Source: an uncultured Bryobacterales bacterium
Lineage (GTDB): Bacteria; Acidobacteriota; Terriglobia; Bryobacterales; UBA6623
Direction: 5' to 3'
Assembly (NCBI GenBank): GCA_951813605.1
Contig: OX638379.1
Coordinates: forward strand, 1,374,471-1,438,470
DNA: 64,000 bases
The notes beneath the pieces were generated by a model. The model saw only the letters and a program-made list of their open reading frames with translations, searched no databases and was not told the DNA's origin. Below, piece by piece: positions 24,951 through 33,895 of the stretch. Within the stretch, counting starts at the first letter, position 1. Each line of letters opens with the position of its first letter. The position numbers were made by a program, and so were the translations under genes.

Positions 24951-25529
24951 GTGCAATTGTTGAGGCTGCTTGCCTATTCCTTCCTAGCCGCGTCGCTGCT
25001 GGCCGCGTTCGCGTGCAATACCGAGCCTGCGCCGGCACCGGAGGCCGAGACTTCCACCGAAGAAGCCGAACCCGAGCGGCTCAGCCCGCACGAGAGCGTG
25101 GCGGCCATGCTCGGGGAGGCGAACATCACGATCACGTACGGGCGGCCGTATAAGAAGGGTCGCGAGATATACGGCGGCCTCGTGCCTTATGACGAGGTTT
25201 GGCGCACCGGGGCTGACGAAGCAACGACCTTGGAGACCGATCGCGATCTGATGCTCGGCACCCTGCATGTTCCCGCCGGAAAGTACGCTCTCTTCACGAT
25301 ACCCGGAGAATCCATGTGGACCTTAGTCGTGAACAAGGTCTCCGACCAGTGGGGTGCATTCAGTTACGACGAAGCTCAGGATTTGGGCCGCGTGCAGATG
25401 AGCGTTTCCGAGATGGATGAGATGACGGAACAACTCACGATCGGGATCGAAGCGGGGGAAGGTTCCAACGGCACTCTCAGCATTGTGTGGGACATGACTT
25501 CCGCGACGCTTCCGCTGATCGCCCACTGA
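24951..25529 (+). CDS. DUF2911 lipoprotein-like protein
   Basis: A 192-residue exported protein. The frame is open from 24816, but the GTG at 24951 has GGAGA seven bases upstream and starts a signal (LLRLLAYSFLAASLLAAFAC) whose Cys could be lipidated; the sequence before it (AFA) is not a classic lipobox. An acidic linker (residues 23-45) leads to a DUF2911 domain with its hallmark segments ITITYGRPYKKGREIYGG, YDEVWRTGADEATTL and VPAGKYALFTIP. DUF2911 proteins are common in Acidobacteriota and Bacteroidetes; function is unknown. It follows the decayed CRTAC1 gene and precedes an FG-GAP gene, from which three small hairpins separate it. Confidence 0.85.
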   Translation: MQLLRLLAYSFLAASLLAAFACNTEPAPAPEAETSTEEAEPERLSPHESVAAMLGEANITITYGRPYKKGREIYGGLVPYDEVWRTGADEATTLETDRDLMLGTLHVPAGKYALFTIPGESMWTLVVNKVSDQWGAFSYDEAQDLGRVQMSVSEMDEMTEQLTIGIEAGEGSNGTLSIVWDMTSATLPLIAH

Positions 25530-25555
25530 GTCGGGTCGGGCCCGCGGAACCGGAC

Positions 25556-25602
25556 TGGCGGCTTCGCCAACGCACGCCTGTGCGTCGACGCGCCGCCGGC
25601 GC
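25556..25602. repeat. Three consecutive short hairpins
   Basis: TGGCG/CGCCA (25556-25569), ACGCAC/GTGCGT (25570-25585) and GCGCC/GGCGC (25590-25602) are perfect stems of 5, 6 and 5 bp lined up between two same-strand genes. No T-run follows. It may be an RNA-processing or attenuating element, or merely GC-rich chance. Confidence 0.3.
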
Positions 25603-25650
25603 GGGAGATTCGCTCCGAGGCTCGCGAGCATTCGAGCGCCTAGGGTACCG

Positions 25651-26931
25651 ATGATGGCGCGCCTGTCAAGAGTCTGGGCGGTTTCTTGGTGTGCTGTTCT
25701 CGGGGGATTGGCGCTCCACTGCGGGCCGGTAGAACGGTCTGTTCCCGAGTGGCCGAACGGGGCTTGGGCTCGTCACACGATTGACGACTCCTCGTTCGGG
25801 GCCGACGGAGTGCGGTTGGCGGATGCCAATGGCGACGGTCGGCTGGACATCGTGTCGCCTTGGGAGCAGGGCGGTCGAATTCGGGTCTACTTCAATCCTG
25901 GCGCGGAGGGCCTGCGTGACCTCTGGCCGGCCGTTACGGTGGGCGAGGTAGGGGATCCGGAGGACGCGTTCTTCGTTGACCTCGACGGCGACGGCGCTCT
26001 TGACGTTGTGAGCTCCTGCGAAGGCGACACCCGGTCGATGTACGTCCACTGGGCGCCAGCGGATCGGTCGCGTTTGTTGGACCCGGGCGCTTGGAAGACC
26101 GAAGAACTGACCCCGGCGTCAGATGTAGCTCAATGGATGTTCGCGTTCGCTTTGCAAGTGGATGGCGAAAACGGGATCGACTTGGTCGCGGGCGCGAAGA
26201 ACGAAGCTGCCCACATCGGGTGGTTCGAATCCCCTGAAGATCCGAGGCACCTCTCGGACTGGCGGTGGCATTCGCTTTATGACGCCGGCTGGGCCATGAC
26301 ATTGCGGCCCCACGACGTCGATTCCGACGGGGACATCGACATTGTGGCGACTGACCGCATGGGTCCGCGTCGAGGCGCATTGTGGCTGGAGAGCCCAGGG
26401 TTCGGTGAATCCATGGCAGACGCCTGGCCCGAGCATCGTATAGGGCCGGTCGACGACCACGAGGCGATGCACAACGCGATCGCTGATCTGGATGATGATG
26501 GTATGGACGACATTCTAGTCGCCGTCAAGGGCGGTCCGATCCGGTTCCATCGCCGGACTGGCAAAGTTCCGGCAACTTGGCAGACCCATGAAATCGAGAT
26601 GCCGGCTCATACCGGCACGGGCAAGTCGGTGAAAGTGGCCGATATCGACCTCGACGGCCGACCGGATCTAGTAGTGGGCTGCGAGCATGCCACGGAAGGC
26701 AAGATCGGCGTGTTCTGGCTGTCGCACCACGGAGAATCCGCCGAAACTGGGTGGTCGCCCCGCTCCATCAGCGGGCCGGAAGGCTTCATCTACGACTTGA
26801 TACAACTGACGGATATTGACGGTGACGGAGATCTGGATCTCGTCACGCTCGAGGAGAAAGGGCCCTATCTCGCGCGCGGTTACCAGGGCAGGGAGCTGGG
26901 CGTGGTCTGGTACGAGAATCCGATTCGCTGA
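25651..26931 (+). CDS. Secreted FG-GAP/VCBS repeat protein
   Basis: A 426-residue exported protein consisting of FG-GAP/VCBS propeller blades. The signal segment (VWAVSWCAVLGGLALHCG) ends at a Cys that could be lipidated. At least six calcium-type loops occur (DANGDGRLD, DLDGDGALD, DVDSDGDID, DLDDDGMDD, DIDLDGRPD, DIDGDGDLD), spaced about 55-80 residues. Unlike the CRTAC1-like copies it has no ASPIC/UnbV domain and ends directly after the last blade. Start is one of two adjacent ATGs (25651, 25654); TAGGGT at 25641-25646 stands seven bases before the second, suggesting a leaderless message. Binding of a polymer or protein outside the cell is plausible but not shown. Confidence 0.83.
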   Translation: MMARLSRVWAVSWCAVLGGLALHCGPVERSVPEWPNGAWARHTIDDSSFGADGVRLADANGDGRLDIVSPWEQGGRIRVYFNPGAEGLRDLWPAVTVGEVGDPEDAFFVDLDGDGALDVVSSCEGDTRSMYVHWAPADRSRLLDPGAWKTEELTPASDVAQWMFAFALQVDGENGIDLVAGAKNEAAHIGWFESPEDPRHLSDWRWHSLYDAGWAMTLRPHDVDSDGDIDIVATDRMGPRRGALWLESPGFGESMADAWPEHRIGPVDDHEAMHNAIADLDDDGMDDILVAVKGGPIRFHRRTGKVPATWQTHEIEMPAHTGTGKSVKVADIDLDGRPDLVVGCEHATEGKIGVFWLSHHGESAETGWSPRSISGPEGFIYDLIQLTDIDGDGDLDLVTLEEKGPYLARGYQGRELGVVWYENPIR

Positions 26932-27080
26932 GGCTTGCCGCTATCGACATGCGCTTGTTGGCCGGGCCGCTAGAACCCGCTGCGGACGTGCCGAGGCGGC
27001 TGCAGTGGTTTTTGCCCCACTCCCTTGCGGCCTGCCCCAAGAGGCCGAAGCCGCGCGGCAGCCCGCCGCCGGGGTTCGAC

Positions 27081-28745
27081 CTAGGCGTCGTCGGCTAGGA
27101 CAAACGGCAAGTGCGGGGAGTCGTTCTTGCCCGCTCTCTTGGGGTCCGCGCCCGCGAGCTTCAAAGCGGTCGAATAGATGTGCCCGTGATTCGGCATGAT
27201 GAACCCGGGCGACGGCTCGTTGTAGCCGGCGAGGAAATTCCCGTCGCGGTCGTAGCGCGGGTCGAGCTCTCCGGTCTTGGAGTGAATCGGGATCGGCTGC
27301 ATCGTCTTCTGGCCGACCCACCCGAACTGTGCCCCGCCGCGTACTCGAGGCCCGAGGAACGCGCATGAGTTGACGGGATTGTGTGCGCTGATGTCCTGCG
27401 AAAGGATTTGCTCTCGCTTGTCTTCTTCGCTAAGGTCGGTCTTCTCAAGGATACTCCCGATATCGCCGCCGACCGTGCGGCCGAACTCGCTGCTGAGCGC
27501 GATTGTCGTGTAATCGTAGTACGAGCTGCCGGAGTTGCCGTACTCGGTCTCCTTGAGCTTGCGGACAAACGTCTTGAGCGGTGTCCAGAGTTCCCGCCGA
27601 ATCATATCGCGCTGGTCGAACGGGTATCCGGAAAGGATTTTTGACCTGGACCAGTGGTGGTCGAAGCCACGCACGAGCCGGTTCTCCAGCCAGCCTGCGC
27701 AGCTCAGGCCCTGCGTCAGCATTTCGAACATCATCATCGCCTGGACGTTGATGTTCGGCGTGTTCTTGCTGCGGGGCAGAGTCTGGTTGATGAGTTCGAA
27801 GTGGATCTCCTCGTCCGCCGGAGTCACGCCGAACTCCTCACGCAGCGTTCTGTCGAGGAACAGTTTGCCCGTTTCGACCTTTTCCGGAGCGCCTTCGATG
27901 AGTCGCTTGTAAATATCCAAGGCCGAGGCGAAACTTCGCAATTCGGGACTGTTGCGGTCGGAGAGAAGGCTTTGGCGCGACTGCTCCAAGAAATTCTGGA
28001 CCGCGTGATTGCGCGTGTCGTTGCGCATCTTGAGCGTCTGGGAGATGAGGTTTCGAGTGTACTTCGGAGTCTGCGGGTAGATGATATGAGCCCAGCTCGG
28101 ACCGAGCGCGTGGTAGATTCCCGTTCCTTCCGGGTACGCAGCGATATCCAGCTCCCCATCGGAGAGCCAGCGGTGCCAGTTAAGGTTCGGCAGCAGGTAC
28201 TGGCGCCCGGCCTGCTCGCAGAACGCTTGGAGCACGGTTCGCTCGTCGGGACCGCGCGGGGCCTTCATGTCCACCGTGTAGTGCCCGTAATGGGCCTTGA
28301 AGCGGTCGCGGGTATGACCGCTCCCGGTGAGTGCGCTAGAAAGGATGGCCATCTCGCCGAAGAGTTCTCTGCCGTCCTCGGCCAGAGGACCGTGAAAGAT
28401 CTCTCCGTGAAGACGGTAGTCTTCAGGGCTCAGGTCCTTAGTGCGATAGATGTGGTCGGAGATCATGCCCCAGTCATCGGGGTTTCTCGGAAGGTCTCCG
28501 AAGCCGGAGTCGTTGCGCGCAGGTACGACAGGGCCGAACATGTCGTAGCTCATCCACGCGCCTTCCATGAACCAATAGATGAGGAATCGCGGTTCGTCCG
28601 CTTCCTTCGCGTGATCCTGCACGGCACCGGCAAGTGCCGGATGGAGCGAGCCGTGGCCGCCGCTAAGGAAGTAGCTAAGAAAGTCGGTCGCGGCCAGTGC
28701 GCCGACGGCCTGCGCCGATTTGCGAAGGAAGTTTCTACGATTCAC
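27081..28745 (-). CDS. Tat-exported DUF1501/DUF1552-like protein
   Basis: A 554-residue exported protein starting with a twin-arginine signal (NRRNFLRKSAQAVGAL). The GTG at 28745 is chosen over the TTG at 28775 because GGAG stands five bases upstream and the Tat motif follows at once. The body has the layout of the DUF1501/DUF1552 families, which are paired with cytochrome-like DUF1592/1588 proteins in Planctomycetes, Verrucomicrobia and Acidobacteriota: RFLIYWFMEGAWMSYD near residue 42, AILSSALTGSGHTRD, IALSSEFGRTVGG near 410 and GPRVRGGAQFGWVG near 460. These families resemble the alkaline-phosphatase/sulfatase fold; their reaction is unknown. Which of the two DUF families it belongs to is not certain. 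The large heme protein upstream at 28960-32115 is on the same strand and is its likely partner. Confidence 0.75.
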   Translation of the reverse strand: MNRRNFLRKSAQAVGALAATDFLSYFLSGGHGSLHPALAGAVQDHAKEADEPRFLIYWFMEGAWMSYDMFGPVVPARNDSGFGDLPRNPDDWGMISDHIYRTKDLSPEDYRLHGEIFHGPLAEDGRELFGEMAILSSALTGSGHTRDRFKAHYGHYTVDMKAPRGPDERTVLQAFCEQAGRQYLLPNLNWHRWLSDGELDIAAYPEGTGIYHALGPSWAHIIYPQTPKYTRNLISQTLKMRNDTRNHAVQNFLEQSRQSLLSDRNSPELRSFASALDIYKRLIEGAPEKVETGKLFLDRTLREEFGVTPADEEIHFELINQTLPRSKNTPNINVQAMMMFEMLTQGLSCAGWLENRLVRGFDHHWSRSKILSGYPFDQRDMIRRELWTPLKTFVRKLKETEYGNSGSSYYDYTTIALSSEFGRTVGGDIGSILEKTDLSEEDKREQILSQDISAHNPVNSCAFLGPRVRGGAQFGWVGQKTMQPIPIHSKTGELDPRYDRDGNFLAGYNEPSPGFIMPNHGHIYSTALKLAGADPKRAGKNDSPHLPFVLADDA

Positions 28746-28786
28746 AATGACTCCGAAACGTTCGGCGATGGCCAAGCGTTGCCTCG

Positions 28787-28815
28787 ATTATAGTTTCAAC
28801 TGGCCGCATTCTCAA
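28787..28815 (-). promoter_or_regulatory. Sigma-70-type promoter
   Basis: On the minus strand TTGAGA (28815-28810, five of six to consensus), a 17-base spacer and a perfect TATAAT (28792-28787) form the best promoter seen in the window. Transcription would begin near 28780, about 35 bases before the GTG at 28745 of the DUF1501/1552-like gene, which argues that this gene has its own promoter despite the same-strand gene upstream. Confidence 0.65.
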
Positions 28816-28959
28816 GGGTCGATTCCAACTGTTGCATCAGGCACACTGGATCCCATTACATGCCGTCGAGGCGGCGGGGAACATCGGCGCCTGCGCTTCT
28901 CTGGCGAAAACTGCAACCGGCAAATAGCCTCGACTCACCCCCGTTTTACTGAGTCGGGA

Positions 28960-31900
28960 TCAGGTGGGCCGATACCTCATCAGCAACATCTTCTTCAACA
29001 GCGGACGGATCCTGAGGTCATTCTCTATAGCGAAGTCATATAGCTCCCGGTATTCGTCCCGCTGATCCTCGTAGACCCGTAGCTGTCGGTGAAAAAGCAT
29101 GTCGTAATGCAGGTTGATGAATGTCCGGACGAACCGCTCCTTGCGGACGACCTTCGTGGTAAACGCGCTTAGGCCCGCCCCTCGGAAAGGATAGTCAGGC
29201 ACTACCCCTCGGTCTGTGTCGTCGATGGGATTGTGTTCGTCGTCTACAGTGCGGTAGTGGCCATGGACGTCCCATCGCTCGCGCTGGTAGGCGAGCGGGG
29301 TGAGGAGCTTGTGGCACGAGTAGCACATGCTGGCCGGATCGGTCGTGCTGACCACCTTTTCACGGGCCTGTTCGACGGCGTCGGATACCTCGAACTGCAG
29401 TCCCATCGCAAACGTTAACACCTGTGCCGGATAGGTGAACTTGGGCAGTCCGGGCTTGCCCGCCAAGTAGCCCTTCATCGTCAGGATTCCGGTCGCGCCG
29501 TGTTCAGGGCGGCGGGGTGCTCGCTCCCAGTCCGTGCTGACCGTGTAGTCGGCTGTGAACAGCTCCCGATAGGACAGGTCCTTTGTAGCGATGTAGGTCC
29601 AGAGCCGTGCCGGCTCGTCGCTCTCCTCCGTGCCTCTGGAACGCAGTGCGATCCGCGCTCGGTGGAAAAAGAAGTCCTTGAACTCGTCGGAGGCCAAGTA
29701 CGAATCGATCATCGAGCCGAGATCGACGGAGCTCTCGAAACGCAGGAATTCCTCTCGTGTCGGTATGCGACCGACCAGATCGAGCGCCACTCTAGCCAGC
29801 ATGGTGCTCGGGGACGCGTCATTCCCGTCGCTGGGCAGGAGAAACTCCGGTCGTTGAATAAGGGCCTCGATCAAGCCGGCCCAGCCGGCTCGAGTCGACG
29901 AGAGCGAGGGTACCGTGAATCGCGGGGTGGCGGTGCGGGCTCCTTCCAGCCGCAAGTCCAGATCGTGCGCGTCGTGGCTCCAGCGGTAGGAGAGGGCGTC
30001 TCCCTGGGGGTGGTGCGTGGCGCTACCGTTCAAGAAAGCGACTTCTCCCGTGTTGAGTTCCGGAATCGCCTCGATGGCCGCGACCGGAGCGAACCCGCTG
30101 CCGTGGATGTCGACCGCCACCCAGTCGGAATGAGTATGGCCTCCGGGCGTCCAGAGGTAGACGCGATACCAGCCCGGTCGGTAGACTCCGTCGCGAACTG
30201 GCCGATAGCGAACCCAAACTTTCTTATCCGGGTCGACCTTGTGGTCCTTGACTGGATTGCCGTTCTTGGAGGGTGGGTAGTGCAGTACGTTCTCGCCGAA
30301 CATCTTTCCCCGGCCCGGGGAGTTCCTGGTCAGCTCGTCGAGGGCCCAGCCCTGGGATTTCTCGAATCCGTCGTCCGAGGTGTTGTCCACGACGATGGCT
30401 TCGCCGCCATCGAGAGCGACGAATTTCACGGCGTCGGCGACAATGACATGCTTTGCCGAGTCGACGCCCGAGTTGCTGATCTCTACAAAGTCGCCCTGAT
30501 CAGTTAGTTGGACCTCTCTGTGCAGGAGCTCCCATTGCGTCTCGCCCTTTTCGTCGAGGGTGCTCTCCGTCTGGTCGATTCGGGTTCTTGAGAATCCTAG
30601 CTCCTCGACTCGCTCCTGATCGGGTCGAAGCGGGGATTTCCCGTTGGACGCGGAGTGCACCTCGACCATCGTTGCTTGGGCGGCTCGGGGAATGGCCGGC
30701 CAGCTCAGGTACACGTTGTAGTCGCCGCTGGAAGGTATGCGCAACGCCATCGTGGCGTAGCTGAGGCGGTTGGCGAGGGTCCGAGATTCGACATGGTTAG
30801 TACCCACGACATGCAGCGCCTGCTCGTATTTCTTCTTCGGAGGACCTGCGCGACTTCGTTCGCCCTCCTTCTCGACGGGCTCCCACTCTCCGGTGAGGAT
30901 GCATTCGGGATCCAAGTTGTCCAGCACGATGGACTCATTTGATTCGGATTCCTTGATGACCTTCACGAGCTTCACTGCGTCGAAAGCGGTGACATGGTTG
31001 CCAGGCCGGGCGACCAATCGCACGAAGTGGTTCGGATTCCCGGATTCAAATCGAAAGGGCGAGTCGCCGACACGCACCCAAGGGCCCCCGTCGATCGCGG
31101 GTCGCGACTGGTCAAGCAGGAACCTGGCGACGGAAGCGTTGACCTCGCGGATGATGGCGTCCACCTGGCGAGAGTCCCGGAGTCCGTCCTCGTTCCGAAC
31201 TTCGAGGGAAAACCGGACCGTCCGCTCTTTGGCGGGAACGCGCTGAAGCTGGCGGACCAGTGTCAGAGCCCTCTCGGTCTCGCCGGCAGTGGGAACTGCA
31301 AATAGTATGCGCTCGTAAAGCGTCTTCACATTACTGATTGCCTGCTTGCGAGATCGAGCAGCGAGAACATCGGGGTCGAATCCATCGAATATGACAACCT
31401 GCGAGGCCGATACGTAGCGCCGTGCGACTTCCCTAGCGACTTCCTGAAGAGTGGCTAGGTAACTGGCCGAAACAGTCCTGGACTCATCGAAGCTCGCTCT
31501 GAAATCAGCCCCGCCGAAGCGGTTGGCTTTGTGCTCGAGGGGATCCCTTCCGGAATTTGCCAGCCACTCTTCGCCGAACAAGGTCCCGAAAGAGCGGCGC
31601 AGCTGGTAATAGCTCATCCTCCGTCTGACGGGCTCTTCGCGTTCCGGGCCGTCATACGGCAGCAGCAGAGCGTCTGGAAACCGCTCGTCCGAGGCTACCG
31701 CTTCGATGGAATCCGGAACGTGGAGAGCTTCTGTCAAATCCACCGCGAATTGGCGAATCAAGTCCCGCTCGTCTTCGGACAGCTCGCCTGCCTTCGGCAT
31801 CCGGAATTCGGGATCGGCGCTCGCCAGCCGGCCCGAGATGGACATAGGATCCTCCGGGGCGAAGAGATCGTGCTCAAGCAACAGGCTGAATGTCGCCCCG

Positions 31901-32115
31901 GGAGAATCCAATACGCGGAACAATTGCGAGGATTCGGAATGGTGACACAATGCGCACCCGTTGGTGTCGCGAGCAAAAAGGGGGTAAACACCGCTCGCAA
32001 AACGGGAGGCTAGGTCCTCAAGTGCCGCTTGGCGAGCACTCGCGTAGGTTGTTCCAGCGAATGCGACTGTTAAGAAAACTGCTGCTAAGACCCAATAAGG
32101 CGTTCGAAACTGCAT
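28960..32115 (-). CDS. Diheme PSCyt-like protein with golvesin-like domains
   Basis: A 1051-residue exported protein. ATG 32115 is preferred over GTG 32139 because GGAG stands eight bases upstream and a Sec signal (FRTPYWVLAAVFLTVAFAG) follows. An N-terminal cytochrome-like segment has one heme site, CALCHH, near residue 55. The middle (about residues 340-700) holds two golvesin-like beta domains (for example VVDNTSDDGFEKSQGW and GWYRVYLWTPGGHTHSDW), known or presumed to bind cell-surface carbohydrate. The C-terminal third resembles the DUF1592/1588/1585 part of planctomycete PSCyt proteins, with a second heme motif CYSCH near residue 930 and LTPLAYQRERWDVHG. No membrane segment apart from the signal. 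The downstream DUF1501/1552-like gene is its usual type of partner. Function unknown; an extracellular redox step on polysaccharide is speculative. Confidence 0.78.
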   Translation of the reverse strand: MQFRTPYWVLAAVFLTVAFAGTTYASARQAALEDLASRFASGVYPLFARDTNGCALCHHSESSQLFRVLDSPGATFSLLLEHDLFAPEDPMSISGRLASADPEFRMPKAGELSEDERDLIRQFAVDLTEALHVPDSIEAVASDERFPDALLLPYDGPEREEPVRRRMSYYQLRRSFGTLFGEEWLANSGRDPLEHKANRFGGADFRASFDESRTVSASYLATLQEVAREVARRYVSASQVVIFDGFDPDVLAARSRKQAISNVKTLYERILFAVPTAGETERALTLVRQLQRVPAKERTVRFSLEVRNEDGLRDSRQVDAIIREVNASVARFLLDQSRPAIDGGPWVRVGDSPFRFESGNPNHFVRLVARPGNHVTAFDAVKLVKVIKESESNESIVLDNLDPECILTGEWEPVEKEGERSRAGPPKKKYEQALHVVGTNHVESRTLANRLSYATMALRIPSSGDYNVYLSWPAIPRAAQATMVEVHSASNGKSPLRPDQERVEELGFSRTRIDQTESTLDEKGETQWELLHREVQLTDQGDFVEISNSGVDSAKHVIVADAVKFVALDGGEAIVVDNTSDDGFEKSQGWALDELTRNSPGRGKMFGENVLHYPPSKNGNPVKDHKVDPDKKVWVRYRPVRDGVYRPGWYRVYLWTPGGHTHSDWVAVDIHGSGFAPVAAIEAIPELNTGEVAFLNGSATHHPQGDALSYRWSHDAHDLDLRLEGARTATPRFTVPSLSSTRAGWAGLIEALIQRPEFLLPSDGNDASPSTMLARVALDLVGRIPTREEFLRFESSVDLGSMIDSYLASDEFKDFFFHRARIALRSRGTEESDEPARLWTYIATKDLSYRELFTADYTVSTDWERAPRRPEHGATGILTMKGYLAGKPGLPKFTYPAQVLTFAMGLQFEVSDAVEQAREKVVSTTDPASMCYSCHKLLTPLAYQRERWDVHGHYRTVDDEHNPIDDTDRGVVPDYPFRGAGLSAFTTKVVRKERFVRTFINLHYDMLFHRQLRVYEDQRDEYRELYDFAIENDLRIRPLLKKMLLMRYRPT

Positions 32116-32381
32116 CAAACCGCTCCGTCGATTGCCCACCGTTCCGATCTAGCTCCGAGATCGAACCGGCCCCCTTCCAGACTCGCTGAGCTTACGGTAG
32201 CGTTCAATGCGGAGTTGGGTCAACCATCGACAGTCTTCTCCCGAGATGCCGGAGCGATGATTGGATGTGTGTTCCAGCTCGTTACCAAGTACCCCGGCGC
32301 TCTAGAATGCAAGCCTGATGCCGTAGGCTGGCCCACGGCTTCCGAGGCGCAACTGAATCCACGCCTTAAGGCCCTGCCTGC

Positions 32382-33485
32382 TCATTCCCCAGCGCCGTCA
32401 CCGCCTCGGACGTAATCGATTAGCGCCGATGCGTCCATCCCAGCGATCCCGAGGTCTGAGGGACTTCGCGCCGTTGCCCGAAAGTCCATTCCTAGAGTCT
32501 TCGAAGCCAACTCCACTAGAGATTGCATCACCGGGCAATTCACACCGAGCTGTTCCCCCAAGGAGGCCCATGATGCAAGTCCGTACGGGACGTCTTCTGT
32601 CATCCAGCGCGAGTCGATCGTTACAGGGGCGCGGAGCTGTGTCAGCATGCGACTTCCGTTGATGGTCGCCCAGAGGTCTCCCTTGGGTCCGAAACCCGCT
32701 TCGTGAAAGGCTAGATCCACCGGATCCAGTGTCAGGCCCAGAGCTGCGGCGACTGCCAGCCGTTCGTTGTCGACCGAGTAAATCAAGCGACATACACCCG
32801 GCGTCAAGCCCTCTTCGTAAAAATAGAACTCGCCGCGCGATCGTTCGATGCGTCCCGCGTTCAGCAGCACGCCCGCCGGGTGAACGACTGGGTTCATCGC
32901 AGCTAGTCCCGCTGCCAATACGTTTGGGTAGAGTCGCACACCTGGAAACCACGGGTCGAGCAGCTCTCGGACGCGCTCGCCCTCGGGACTGGGAAGCACG
33001 CCTAAGCCGAGGGCGCTGACGATGCCCCAAATGTGCGCCGCGGTCGGTGCAACCTTTCGACAAACGTACGGTGCCGTGTCGGTCTCTGCCACCACCACGC
33101 TTGCCGGGGCCCCTTGCTCGCGCAGGATCCTCTTGAATTCCAAGCTGCCTAGCGTGCCTGGCATCAGCACGACCACCTGGTTATCGCGGAGGTGTGGAGC
33201 GCACGATTTCGCGAATGCCTTGTGGCCGTAGGCCGGAACAATCAGAAGCGCGACCTCGTTTTCTGCCAGCGCGCGAACGAAATCCGTGGTCACGCATCGA
33301 AGAACCGCCTCGCCGTGACCGCCCACTCCGTCAAGCGTGATGCGGCCCGAGTCGCGAACCGGATCGACCGATTGCGCGAATCCCTGCAGCTCACAAAGAG
33401 TTACCGAAGCACCTTCTAGCGCTAGCTTCGCGGCCACGGCGAACGCCGTGTTGCCACCTCCGAGCACTGTTACCGACCCAGGCAT
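32382..33485 (-). CDS. NAD(P)-dependent opine (octopine/nopaline) dehydrogenase
   Basis: A 367-residue cytoplasmic dehydrogenase of the octopine/nopaline dehydrogenase family. The Rossmann fold opens at residue 6 with VLGGGNTAFAVAAKLALEG. LLIVPAYGHKAFA and VVVLMPGTLGSLEF follow, and the C-terminal helical domain has the family's NPVVHPAGVLLNAGRIE with the catalytic His near residue 205, and EDVPYGLASWASLGEQLGV near 308. Such enzymes reversibly join an amino acid and a keto acid; the substrate cannot be read from sequence. ATG 33485 has GGGGG eight bases upstream. It stands alone between the heme-protein block and a PHP-domain gene in the opposite direction. Confidence 0.87.
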   Translation of the reverse strand: MPGSVTVLGGGNTAFAVAAKLALEGASVTLCELQGFAQSVDPVRDSGRITLDGVGGHGEAVLRCVTTDFVRALAENEVALLIVPAYGHKAFAKSCAPHLRDNQVVVLMPGTLGSLEFKRILREQGAPASVVVAETDTAPYVCRKVAPTAAHIWGIVSALGLGVLPSPEGERVRELLDPWFPGVRLYPNVLAAGLAAMNPVVHPAGVLLNAGRIERSRGEFYFYEEGLTPGVCRLIYSVDNERLAVAAALGLTLDPVDLAFHEAGFGPKGDLWATINGSRMLTQLRAPVTIDSRWMTEDVPYGLASWASLGEQLGVNCPVMQSLVELASKTLGMDFRATARSPSDLGIAGMDASALIDYVRGGDGAGE

Positions 33486-33895
33486 TGCTAGCCCCCAAGA
33501 TACCGCTTGCTATGCGACGTTTCGCAAGAAAAGCGGATCGACGGGGGACGGCTGACCGGTATGAGTCCGAACTACAGGGCTGCGGCATCAGCCCGTCCCT
33601 TGGGAACTCGCGGCTTGACCTGCCTAGATTCGTCCCTCAAGCAAGAAGGAACGCGGGTCGATCGAATCCCAGTCTGATGGCCGATCGGATCGCTGGTTCG
33701 GACCGCTCGTGAAGCACGTTATGATGCCTGCGCTTGATCGAGATGGAGAGGCTAGCTTTGGTTTTCTAACGAGCCTCGCTCGGCTCGCAGCGGAAAGCCG
33801 TGCCTTGCCTTCGGACCGCCCTGCCGGAACTGTTGACAACACGCTTGGGCATTGATTCGGCGGTTGTCGGAACGGCGTGGTAGGGTAGGCCGGAC
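33486..33895. other. Intergenic, no gene seen
   Basis: This 410-base gap separates divergent genes. TTGACA occurs at 33833-33838 but no convincing -10 box lies 16-18 bases further. TAGGGT at 33881-33886, nine bases before the ATG at 33896, fits the TANNNT pattern seen before other starts. No RNA gene was recognised. Confidence 0.4.

Noticed and set aside
26221..26232. tRNA T-loop-like GGTTCGAATCCC
   Set aside because: It falls inside the FG-GAP coding sequence (Trp-Phe-Glu-Ser) and the flanks do not fold as a tRNA.
27654..28793. A 379-codon forward frame
   Set aside because: Antisense to the Tat-exported DUF1501/1552-like gene, which has a signal peptide, promoter and family motifs.
29500..30507. 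A 335-codon forward frame
   Set aside because: Antisense to the large heme protein, no start signals, composition not protein-like.
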